DNA of 12,743 nucleotides. Origin: Verrucomicrobiota bacterium (GTDB taxonomy: Bacteria; Verrucomicrobiota; Verrucomicrobiia; Chthoniobacterales; UBA10450). Both the position numbers and the translations under genes were made by a program. Location of the stretch: positions 1 through 12,743 of the forward strand of contig QHRI01000155.1 in NCBI GenBank assembly GCA_003221375.1, written 5' to 3'. The notes under the pieces are model-generated. The model did no database searches. It was given only the letters and a program-made list of their open reading frames with translations, and was not told the DNA's origin. The stretch's first letter is position 1. Every line of letters starts with the position of its first letter. Below are positions 7,082-12,743 of the stretch, one piece after another.

Positions 7082-7209
7082 ATCGGTACTGGATACTAGG
7101 TGCTCGGTGCCGAATGAGAAAGCGCGATTCTTGGCTCCTCGATATTGAAGATTGATCGTCCGCTGTGAAGCCGTTACCATCCCAGTTCGAATTCCACGGG
7201 GGCGACTTT

Positions 7210-7695
7210 GTGAGAAGAACACTGGTTAGCTTTGCCATTTCGATCATCATTTGCGCCGGCGTTCACTCCGCTACAGGTGGCGGTAAGATCGACGTCTCAA
7301 AGGTCGTCACCAAGTCCGATGCCGAGAAAATTCTGGGCGTGCCAGTCAAAGACGCCAAGGGCCGCAACCAGAATGGCACCGACGGGTATTATGATTCGGA
7401 ATGGAGTTATTATGCGATAAAGAGCGATAAGGCGCTCATATTCGACGTCCTCTACGCTGGCAAACCCGGGCTCGCCGCCACGATGTTTTCCATTCTCCCC
7501 GCCGACGGCGGCAAATCGACGCGAATCGACGGTCTTGGCGACAAAGCCATTCTCTGCCCTAACGAGACCGGCATGGCAATGTTGCACGTCCTCAAAGGTA
7601 ACACATTGATCACGATTGGAATCCACGGCCTTCCCGCAAGCGCGGTTGTCGATACTGAAAAATCGATGGCCACAAAAATTCTTGCGAACCTGTAG
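7210..7695 (+). CDS. Small secreted protein of unknown function
   Basis: A 161-residue product read from a GTG at 7210, preceded by a GGGGG run about 7 bases upstream. The N-terminus (RRTLVSFAISIIICAGVHSA) is a good signal peptide with an AxxxxHSA cleavage region near residue 21. The mature part begins with a helix like those of DUF3558-type domains (VVTKSDAEKILGVPV), continues through YYDSEWSYYAI and FDVLYAGKPGLAATMFSILP, and ends with IDGLGDKAI ... LLHV-like LHVLKGNTLITIGIHG and a C-terminal helix. That layout suggests a periplasmic or exported sensor-like or binding domain, but this is fold-level guesswork and no catalytic motif is seen. An upstream GTG at 7165 would add 15 residues before the signal peptide. 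It is divergent from the tryptophan dioxygenase gene with 128 bases between starts. Confidence 0.65.
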   Translation: MRRTLVSFAISIIICAGVHSATGGGKIDVSKVVTKSDAEKILGVPVKDAKGRNQNGTDGYYDSEWSYYAIKSDKALIFDVLYAGKPGLAATMFSILPADGGKSTRIDGLGDKAILCPNETGMAMLHVLKGNTLITIGIHGLPASAVVDTEKSMATKILANL

Positions 7696-7722
7696 TCGGC
7701 GCTTCAGCCGCGAAAGAACTCC

Positions 7723-7756
7723 ACAGATTGATTGCAGCGAGTCGCTGAAGATCTGT
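7723..7756. terminator. Stem-loop between two convergent genes
   Basis: The 96-base gap between the convergent stops at 7695 and 7792 can fold as ACAGAT (7723-7728) with ATCTGT (7751-7756), and inside it AGCGA (7736-7740) with TCGCT (7742-7746). No T tract follows on either strand, so a terminator role is only a guess from position. Confidence 0.3.
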
Positions 7757-7791
7757 GAGCGAATTTGGGCTCCGGAAATCTACGATAGAAC

Positions 7792-8871
7792 TCAGCGCAT
7801 CTGTTGCAGATAATACTCGTCCCAGGCAGCCGGGATACTTTCTCGCGCCGAGTACGGCCCAGGTTCATAAGCGTGCGACGCAATGCCCTGCTGGCTCAAC
7901 TCGCACACGTGCCAGTCCTCTTTGTTGACCATGTCCCAAAACTCAACCGCATCATCGGGTTCAAAATCGCTGCGGTTGAAGGCTTCCGGATTGAACAACC
8001 AATCACAGAAAATCAGCGTCCGTTCCGCTGATTGCGGCCGAAGTTGATGCACCATTACATAATCGGGATGCAGGCTCAGCAGCATGTTCGGGAAAATCGA
8101 GTAATAAAAAACAAGGTGGAAATCGCGTTCCCCGAAAGAGCCTATCGGCAAGGCGCAGGCGTTTCCGGTCATGGTCAGGCTCTTACCTTTTGCGATCCGC
8201 ATGAATCCACCGAGAAACGGTCCTTCAGTCAGGTCATTCTCCGCCGAATCAGAGGGCGAGATCTTCGAAAGTTCGGGATGCACCCCCAAGCAGTGATAAC
8301 ACTCTGAATAATTCTCAAAGATCAATTTCCAATTGGCCCGTACGTCGTAATCAATTCGTTTCGCCGAGCGCAGCGCTGACAGATTCCAACGCGAAAATTT
8401 TCCAGCTAGCGGAACGAACCATTCGTCCAGTGAGATGTGGCCGCCTAGCTGCGTGGAGGCGTCCGCCAGATTCACAAAGATGAATCCTTCCCACAGCGCC
8501 AGCTCGATCGCGTGCAGCGAATAGTCGGCACATTGAATCGCCGCGGACTGTCCGTTCCTGTTTTCGATTAGTCGACTTCCGCGGTGGCGGCAAACGTTGT
8601 AAAACCCATGGATCGCTCCGCGTTTGTCCCGGACAATGATCAAACTCTCGCCGGCGATTTCTGAGGTAAAGTAATCACCCGCCTTTGGAATCTGACTTTG
8701 GTGCCCAACCAGCACCCATTGCCTGGAAAAAATCTTCTTTTGTTCCTGTGCAAAAATTTCCGACGAAACAAAGTACCGTTGCGGGAGCGTCTTTGCTCCA
8801 GCCTTGAAAGTCTCGGCCGTCTTACGAAATGCTTCTTTTGCTTGTGTGACAGGCATTTCGGCAAACTCCAT
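7792..8871 (-). CDS. Rieske-type oxygenase alpha subunit with a damaged [2Fe-2S] domain
   Basis: The 359-residue protein resembles the choline monooxygenase/GbcA branch of Rieske oxygenases. Its N-terminal part has the fold entry SRQWVLVGHQSQIPKAGDYF (50-69) and the first ligand pair CRH (Cys94, His96). The second pair should be C-x2-H followed by an AWTY-type segment: Cys114 in AIQC is there, but residue 117 is Tyr, not His, and the sequence jumps to ADYSLHAIELALWEGFIFVN, which in relatives lies some 25-30 residues later. The catalytic domain looks normal: ENYSECYHCLGVHP carries His193 and His198, and Asp313 in FWDMV is the likely third iron ligand. Relatives are about 380-430 residues. As read, the cluster cannot form normally, so the protein is probably inactive or the assembly lost about 80 bases. 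An ATG at 8856 has a GGAG 9 bases upstream and may be the true start. Substrate unknown. Confidence 0.85.
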   Translation of the reverse strand: MEFAEMPVTQAKEAFRKTAETFKAGAKTLPQRYFVSSEIFAQEQKKIFSRQWVLVGHQSQIPKAGDYFTSEIAGESLIIVRDKRGAIHGFYNVCRHRGSRLIENRNGQSAAIQCADYSLHAIELALWEGFIFVNLADASTQLGGHISLDEWFVPLAGKFSRWNLSALRSAKRIDYDVRANWKLIFENYSECYHCLGVHPELSKISPSDSAENDLTEGPFLGGFMRIAKGKSLTMTGNACALPIGSFGERDFHLVFYYSIFPNMLLSLHPDYVMVHQLRPQSAERTLIFCDWLFNPEAFNRSDFEPDDAVEFWDMVNKEDWHVCELSQQGIASHAYEPGPYSARESIPAAWDEYYLQQMR

Positions 8872-8945
8872 CCCGCATACCTTCCCGTCAACGCAGTTGT
8901 AGAGGCGTTTGCGTCAAGCGCCTGCCTGCCGTCGAAGCGAGATTT

Positions 8946-9389
8946 TTATGCCAGCACCGCCCGATGAAACTCGTACCAATCATCGAGATTATTGAGGTTC
9001 ACCGCGTCTTTTGGAGCTGAGGCGTCATCAGAAATGGCACATGCCCCGAGGACGCCCTTGCGCGTTTCGTCATCATGGATATAACCGCGCACCGCAGCGT
9101 TATGCTTTTCAATCGCGTTTTGATTGAGCGACTTGGCGTTCTTCTTGACCCAGGCTTCGAATTCCGGATAGGTCGGTTTACTTTGCTTGATGTAATCCTT
9201 AACCGCCTGCTCTTCGAGTCCAAGCGCGGCACAAGTCATCGCATCGAAACCGCGGCCGATGCCGGGATAGCCGGACGCGAGTTTACCTTGTGATTCAAGC
9301 GAGACTTTTAGCCAGAGCCTGGGAAGATGAAGAATCCCAAGTGGCCCGGCAACGCCGGAACTGATCATTGGAACGTATGTGTCGGCCAT
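8946..9389 (-). CDS. DUF5069-like protein
   Basis: A soluble protein of 147 residues without signal peptide or membrane segment. The opening (residues about 13-50: VAGPLGILHLPRLWLKVSLESQGKL..GYPGIGRGFDAMT) recalls DUF5069, where a LPR-x-hydrophobic-K stretch precedes a Gly/Tyr-rich loop; such proteins are common in Verrucomicrobiota and Planctomycetota. The C-terminal half is helical and charged (AVKDYIKQSKPTYPEFEAWV) and ends in NLNNLDDWYEFHRAVLA, a conserved-looking tail. The function is unknown. The start ATG at 9387-9389 has no ribosome binding site in front. It lies 74 bases upstream of the Rieske gene on the same strand, so the two could share a transcript, with a weak hairpin between them. 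Confidence 0.72.
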   Translation of the reverse strand: MADTYVPMISSGVAGPLGILHLPRLWLKVSLESQGKLASGYPGIGRGFDAMTCAALGLEEQAVKDYIKQSKPTYPEFEAWVKKNAKSLNQNAIEKHNAAVRGYIHDDETRKGVLGACAISDDASAPKDAVNLNNLDDWYEFHRAVLA

Positions 9390-9475
9390 AGTATGATTTT
9401 GTTAATCCGGCCTTGGATGAATTGCAAATTTTCTGCGCTAGAGCACAACCTCTCATCCGGTGCGAGTCTCTCAAA

Positions 9476-9568
9476 TGTCATTCTGAGCGAAGCGAAGAAT
9501 ATCAGATCGTGTGTCCAAGCGCCGTCAAATCAATAGCCAGAGATGTTCGCTCCGCTCAACATGATAAC
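9476..9568. repeat. Dispersed inverted repeat of the GAGCGAAGCGAA type
   Basis: Left arm 9476-9503 reads TGTCATTCTGAGCGAAGCGA then AGAATATC; the right arm 9541-9568 reads, reversed, GTTATCATGTTGAGCGGAGC then GAACATCT. About three quarters of the arm positions match, separated by about 37 bases. Elements with the core TGTCATTCTGAGCGAAGCGAAGAAT-like are, from memory, frequent in intergenic DNA of Acidobacteriota, Verrucomicrobiota and Chloroflexota genomes. The rest of the 225-base gap (9390-9614) between the DUF5069-like and coiled-coil genes shows no gene. Confidence 0.7.
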
Positions 9569-9614
9569 GCCTTAAAAACGAGTCGATGCGTTCTTAGGCT
9601 CGGAAATGGATGTC

Positions 9615-10271
9615 CTAATCGCTCTCGATGTCCAGCTTTGGTAGTGGCGAGGAGATTTCTACCTGGGTAATTTTGCTATCCGGCTCACGGCTGGCCTCGA
9701 GTTCCACTTCCTGTCGGGGATCGGTTCGCGTACTGAGAAACAAGATTCTCGTGATCTTGCCGTTAACACTGATCTTGTTAAGGCTCTGATTGAGATTGTT
9801 CGCCTCGGTTGCTGCCGCTTGCCAGCTGTCCGCTATTTTCTCTGGCATAAGCGATGAGGTGCCGCTCTGGACGATTCTTACTTCGTCTTCTACGATTTTT
9901 CTCGTCGGCGCTCCCGCAGCCTTGAATTCAGGTGTGCTCGGCGTCCAATCGGGTAAAACGATCGGTCCCGGTGCTTCGACCTGCTTCTTTAGCGCGGCCT
10001 GTAGTTTTTGCTTTTCGCGTTGTTCCTGCTCTTCCTGTCGCGCTTCCTCTTCTTTCGCTTGGGAGAGCATATCTGCGAGTTTCTTCTTTGTATCCTGCGA
10101 CGCCGGGTTCTGTTTCTGAAGTTCCTTGGCTTCCTTCTGCATTTCCTGCGCCTCTTTTAACATCGCTTTCAAGTCAGGATCGTTTAGCGGATTATCCTGT
10201 GCGCGAAGAAACGGGACGACAAGCAGGCAACTGATAACGAGAAACGAAAACAGGCGAATTTGTGGCTGCAT
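9615..10271 (-). CDS. Secreted coiled-coil protein of unknown function
   Basis: A 218-residue protein with a signal peptide (RLFSFLVISCLLVVPFLRAQ, cut after Ala24). Residues about 33-95 are a long, very charged Lys/Glu/Gln helix with heptad spacing (LKEAQEMQKEAKELQKQ and EEEARQEEQEQREKQKLQAA), likely a coiled coil. A Pro-rich linker (VLPDWTPSTPEF) joins it to a C-terminal mixed region (about 125-218) that includes KISVNGKITRILFLSTRTDP and ends acidic (KLDIESD). No enzymatic motif was found. The start codon at 10269-10271 directly follows CTCCGGAG, whose GGAG is too close to act as a normal ribosome binding site. It is divergent from the SRPBCC-like gene, with 218 bases between them and no gene there. 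Confidence 0.7.
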   Translation of the reverse strand: MQPQIRLFSFLVISCLLVVPFLRAQDNPLNDPDLKAMLKEAQEMQKEAKELQKQNPASQDTKKKLADMLSQAKEEEARQEEQEQREKQKLQAALKKQVEAPGPIVLPDWTPSTPEFKAAGAPTRKIVEDEVRIVQSGTSSLMPEKIADSWQAAATEANNLNQSLNKISVNGKITRILFLSTRTDPRQEVELEASREPDSKITQVEISSPLPKLDIESD

Positions 10272-10453
10272 CTCCGGAGAATATCAACTCCGTCTTGTTC
10301 AAGACAATCCAAATGAAACTAGCCGCGGCCATAGACAGGCCGCCAGCGCAAAACCTTCTCGAGCAGATGAAGGAGTTTCCTTGTTGCCCGAGCTGTTTCT
10401 ATCCGTCGTTCTGTCGGTAGCCTGCTCACTCATCTTGATAAAGTTTTCCAATA

Positions 10454-10482
10454 TTGACGATATCGCATACTACGATATCGTA
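10454..10482 (+). promoter_or_regulatory. Promoter with two copies of a palindromic operator-like site
   Basis: ACGATATCG occurs at 10457-10465 and again at 10472-10480, 15 bp apart; the second copy is the core of the 12-bp perfect palindrome TACGATATCGTA (10471-10482). A TTGACG (10454-10459) and a TATCGT (10476-10481), 16 bases apart, could be -35 and -10 boxes, so the sites would cover the promoter. The next start codon is at 10490, giving a very short or absent leader. The MarR-type regulator encoded third in the downstream operon is the obvious candidate binder, but that is inference. Confidence 0.5.
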
Positions 10483-10489
10483 ATAATCT

Positions 10490-11029
10490 ATGAAGACTTA
10501 TGTTACCATATTTGCGTGTGGTCTTGCGCTGGTGCAAACAGAATTCGCCGGAGTAGGGGGAAAGGCAGTGCCCGAACAGCGGACGCAATCTTTCACAATC
10601 GCATTGAACGGTTCGGTGGCAGATGTGACGCCGCTTTTTGGACCGGTCCGCGAGGCGGAGTGGGCGCCCGATTGGTCGCCGCGTTTCATTCACCCGGCGC
10701 AGGGAGTACAACGCGAGGGCGTCGTGTTTACGACGAAAAGCGGCCACGGCGGGGACCGGCTTTGGTTACTCACGACGTACGACGTTAGGAACGGCCGTGT
10801 GGAGTACGTTGTGATGACACCAGCGTTCACGGCTAATGAGATCAAGGTGCGTGTTGCTCCCGACGGCGTGCAACACTGCAAGGCGACGATAACGTATCGG
10901 CGTTCGGCGTTGGCGCCCGAGGGGAATGAGGAGGTCGCCAAACTCGACGCGCATTGGGCAGAAGAACAGCGGATGCATTGGGAAGCGGCCATCAACGAGG
11001 CGCTCGCGAAGGGCGGCACCCATGACTGA
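10490..11029 (+). CDS. SRPBCC-like (START/polyketide-cyclase fold) protein
   Basis: The first gene of a compact trio encodes 179 residues. Its sequence pattern fits an SRPBCC ligand-binding domain: SFTIALNGSVADVTPLFGPVREAEWAPDWSP (about 34-64) is the first strand followed by the helix-loop with the typical V..LF.P..E..W...W, then GVVFTTK, LWLLTTYDVRNGRVEYVVMTP and a last long helix carrying HWAEEQRMHWEAAINEAL. Such domains bind hydrophobic ligands or act as cyclases/hydrolases; the ligand here is unknown. The first 20 or so residues (TYVTIFACGLALVQTEFA) are hydrophobic and might be a signal peptide, though most proteins of this type are cytosolic and a later start is possible. Its stop overlaps the next start by 8 bases (ATGACTGA), indicating coupled translation. 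Confidence 0.72.
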   Translation: MKTYVTIFACGLALVQTEFAGVGGKAVPEQRTQSFTIALNGSVADVTPLFGPVREAEWAPDWSPRFIHPAQGVQREGVVFTTKSGHGGDRLWLLTTYDVRNGRVEYVVMTPAFTANEIKVRVAPDGVQHCKATITYRRSALAPEGNEEVAKLDAHWAEEQRMHWEAAINEALAKGGTHD

Positions 11030-11477
11030 TATAGAATTTACGCGCGCGCTTGAGCGAGGCGAGATCGCCAATGAGGATTTTCACCATGCGTCGCATCTAC
11101 ACGTAGCGTGGGTCTATCTTGCCGAATATCCATCAGTGCAGCAGGCTGCGAATAAGATGCGCGATACACTCCGCCGATTTGCTGCGACGGCTGGCAGACC
11201 GCAAAAATATCACGAAACCATCACATTGTTTTGGGTGCACGTTCTCTCACTCGCGTACGCGACCAGCCGCAGAAGGCACTTGGAAGAGATCGTGAATGCA
11301 AATCCACAATTGCTGGAAAAGAATTTCCCACTCACATACTATTCGGCCGAACGGCTTTTCAGTGACGAAGCGCGAACTTTGTGGGTCGAACCCGATCTGA
11401 AGCCGCTTTCAATCGATGCCATTGCGACTTGTTCATCCAGTCCACCGTGCGACGCACCGAATCGGTCTTTATCTTGA
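11022..11477 (+). CDS. Conserved small protein of unknown function, rich in His in its N-terminal part
   Basis: A 151-residue soluble protein that starts with the ATG inside ATGACTGA, overlapping the preceding stop. The N-terminal half has FHHASHLHVAWVYLAEYP (about 20-37), then a basic helix (MRDTLRRFAATAG) and KYHETITLFWVHVLSLA. I recall this His-rich F-x-H-x-x-H-x-x-VAW / KYHET-T pattern from uncharacterised proteins in several phyla; whether the histidines bind a metal or act in catalysis is not known. The last 20-25 residues (SIDAIATCSSSPPCDAPNRS) do not look conserved and are encoded by DNA that also encodes the start of the MarR gene in another frame, so the tail may be a by-product of the overlap. 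It is the middle gene of the trio. Confidence 0.7.
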   Translation: MTDIEFTRALERGEIANEDFHHASHLHVAWVYLAEYPSVQQAANKMRDTLRRFAATAGRPQKYHETITLFWVHVLSLAYATSRRRHLEEIVNANPQLLEKNFPLTYYSAERLFSDEARTLWVEPDLKPLSIDAIATCSSSPPCDAPNRSLS

Positions 11478-11976
11478 CGATCTGAGGGAACGCGGGTTGA
11501 CGCAGGGGGAGGCGCATATCTTAGGGTTGCTTGCTCATTCCGGTCGAGCCAACGTGGCCGATCTTCATCGCGGCCTCGCACACAAGAGATCGACGTTAAC
11601 GAGCATTCTCGATCGATTGGTAAGACGCGGATTGATCACGCGCGTAGTCGGCGAAACAGATCGCCGAACCTTCGTGGTAAGACTAACGCCCAAAGGACGA
11701 AGGCTGGCACAACGTGTCCAGCGTCATTTATTCGCACTGGAACGAGCCGTGGTTCGTCGTGTCAACGCCGCTGATCTCAAGAGTTTCAACAAGGTCGTTG
11801 CGGCCCTGGAACAGGAAGCGCATCAACGCGTCGGTGCGAGACGTCGCTGGGGCAGTCTCGGCTCGCGATCAGATACTGGGCTGGCGCAGAAGATGTGGTG
11901 GCACAAATCGAGTCACCTGAATATGCGGATGAAGACGAAGAGAAGCACTAGAGTCAGGGCCGCGAAGATTGAATAA
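11416..11976 (+). CDS. MarR-family transcriptional regulator
   Basis: The third gene of the trio overlaps the previous one by 62 bases. Residues about 28-110 form a MarR winged helix-turn-helix: LTQGEAHILGLLAHSG (28-43), the recognition region VADLHRGLAHKRSTLTSILDRLVRRGLI (47-74), and the wing with GETDRRTFVVRLTPKGRRL (79-97). Helices before and after it would form the dimer interface. The family normally ends near residue 140; here a further 45 basic, Ser/Trp/Lys-rich residues follow (residues 140-186) and the last 64 bases run antisense into the end of the kynurenine monooxygenase gene, so the extension may be non-functional read-on. MarR proteins usually repress their own operon and respond to small aromatic or lipophilic ligands; the paired palindromes at 10457-10480 are the likely target here. 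A link to the kynurenine genes is possible but unproved. Confidence 0.85.
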   Translation: MPLRLVHPVHRATHRIGLYLDDLRERGLTQGEAHILGLLAHSGRANVADLHRGLAHKRSTLTSILDRLVRRGLITRVVGETDRRTFVVRLTPKGRRLAQRVQRHLFALERAVVRRVNAADLKSFNKVVAALEQEAHQRVGARRRWGSLGSRSDTGLAQKMWWHKSSHLNMRMKTKRSTRVRAAKIE

Positions 11977-12743
11977 ATGATTCGATCTTGCAGGCGAGCG
12001 CGCCGCGCCGCCTGCGCGTATGGGATACGGCTGAAGGTGACCATCGTGTAAAGCGGCAGATACACACCCGGCAGCGCGGCTTCGAGCAGGTGATCGAGTC
12101 TCTTTTTCGCGCGAAATGTTCTCGACGCAGTTTTATCGCGCATCTCAATGAAATTGCCAAGCGCCAGATCGGCGAGCGCGTCAGCATTTCCTTTTCGGCG
12201 CGAAAAATATTCCGCAAATGCGGATTCGCGATCATTGGCAAATTTTTCCAGGCATTCGTCGAGCACGACGCAATCTTCGAATGCGGCGTTCATTCCCTGA
12301 CCGTAGAACGGCACAACCGCGTGGGCGGCGTCACCAACAAGCGCGATCTTGTCTTTGTAGGACCAGGGAGCACAACGGATGGTCACACTACGCGGCCCTT
12401 CGAATTCCCAAAAAAGTGTACAGGTGAACGAACCGTCCGGATTTGGAAGCGCAATCATCATGAAGCTTTTGCGCGGCCAAATGTGAAGCGCGTTTTTCTC
12501 GATTCGCCACGATCCATCCGTTGCCGGCGGGATTGTTAGCTCCTTGTAACCATACGCGAGATAGCTCTCGTCGTATTGGAAATTGTCGATTTTCCGCTGC
12601 ATGGAAGCGCGCACCGCGGAGAATGCGCCATCTACCCCAACGACTGCATCCCCACGCACCGTCAAATTGCCGGTCTCGGTTTCCAAATGGCACACCGCTT
12701 CGGCTAGATCGACGTCGGTGCATTTGTGATTGAAATGAACGCG
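11913..12743 (-). CDS. kmo: Kynurenine 3-monooxygenase (5' end outside the window; internal segment missing)
   Basis: An FAD enzyme that hydroxylates kynurenine to 3-hydroxykynurenine with NADPH and O2. The frame stays open to the right edge, so about 120-130 N-terminal residues with the first FAD motif are outside; 276 are visible. Family hallmarks: GVDGAFSAVR (36-45), YGYKELTIPP (64-73), EKNALHIWPR (82-91), MMIALPNPDGSFTCTLF (95-111), the second FAD motif GDAAHAVVPFYGQGMNAAFED (137-157) and PLYTMVTFSRIPY (230-242). After TCTLFWEFEGP the sequence jumps to SVTIRCAPW; relatives have about 40 residues there, including a FFxxxFPDA-type helix, so an in-frame deletion is likely at about 12385-12398. 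The C-terminus is a membrane helix (about 255-272), as in the membrane-anchored animal and fungal enzymes. It overlaps the MarR gene tail to tail by 64 bases. Confidence 0.9.
   Translation of the reverse strand, partial: RVHFNHKCTDVDLAEAVCHLETETGNLTVRGDAVVGVDGAFSAVRASMQRKIDNFQYDESYLAYGYKELTIPPATDGSWRIEKNALHIWPRKSFMMIALPNPDGSFTCTLFWEFEGPRSVTIRCAPWSYKDKIALVGDAAHAVVPFYGQGMNAAFEDCVVLDECLEKFANDRESAFAEYFSRRKGNADALADLALGNFIEMRDKTASRTFRAKKRLDHLLEAALPGVYLPLYTMVTFSRIPYAQAARRARLQDRIIYSIFAALTLVLLFVFIRIFR

Noticed and set aside
7082..7222. A 47-residue N-terminal extension of tryptophan 2,3-dioxygenase
   Set aside because: The extension (MFFSQSRPRGIRTG...) shows no family similarity; homology begins at PPLTYANYL just after the ATG at 7081.
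8903..8923. AGGCG ... CGCCT hairpin between the DUF5069-like and Rieske genes as a terminator
   Set aside because: Only five pairs with an 11-base loop and no T tract; not strong enough to list as a feature.
10126..10788. A 220-codon + frame across the region upstream of the SRPBCC-like gene
   Set aside because: It overlaps two better-supported genes, crosses the palindromic promoter region and encodes Arg/Ser-rich sequence without domains.
1..12743. A defence island, CRISPR, toxin-antitoxin, phage or secretion system
   Set aside because: No nuclease, helicase, reverse transcriptase, integrase, toxin-sized pair or regularly spaced repeat array was found on either strand.

Overview
The window looks like chromosomal DNA of a soil or freshwater Verrucomicrobiota bacterium (possibly Chthoniobacterales). 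This is an inference from four things: moderate-to-high GC, a mostly absent Shine-Dalgarno signal, a DUF5069-type protein and an outer-membrane barrel of a kind I associate with this phylum, and dispersed palindromic repeats. No RNA gene, CRISPR array, insertion sequence or phage gene was seen.

Layout. Positions 1-163 hold at most the tail of an upstream gene. Positions 164-4524 carry mainly envelope genes: an outer-membrane beta-barrel protein, a LysM/TPR lipoprotein, a small secreted protein divergent from it, a palindromic repeat of about 140 bp, a MoeB/ThiF-rhodanese sulfur-carrier activating enzyme, and an L,D-transpeptidase lipoprotein. Positions 4665-7081 are the metabolic core: 3-hydroxyanthranilate 3,4-dioxygenase and ACMS decarboxylase in tandem on +, facing tryptophan 2,3-dioxygenase on -. 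Positions 7210-10271 hold a secreted protein of unknown function, a Rieske-type oxygenase alpha subunit, a DUF5069-like protein, a second dispersed inverted repeat and a secreted coiled-coil protein. Positions 10490-11976 are a tight overlapping + strand trio (SRPBCC-like protein, conserved small protein, MarR regulator) behind a promoter containing two copies of a short palindrome. The right edge cuts kynurenine 3-monooxygenase, which lies on -.

How the genes fit together. Four enzymes of aerobic tryptophan breakdown lie within about 8 kb: TDO makes N-formylkynurenine, KMO makes 3-hydroxykynurenine, 3-HAO opens 3-hydroxyanthranilate to ACMS, and ACMSD diverts ACMS away from quinolinate/NAD towards 2-aminomuconate semialdehyde. 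Formamidase, kynureninase and the later 2-aminomuconate steps are not in the window.

The most striking observation is that three enzymes (ACMSD, the Rieske oxygenase and KMO) each appear to lack one internal block that their families conserve, while flanking sequence stays well conserved and in frame. In ACMSD the join creates a TAG directly after the last metal-ligand Asp. In the Rieske protein a [2Fe-2S] ligand His is gone. In KMO about 40 residues between the substrate domain and the second FAD motif are missing. Either the pathway is decaying or the assembly has lost sequence. Raw reads would decide. I found no clear evidence of a wholly new multi-gene system.
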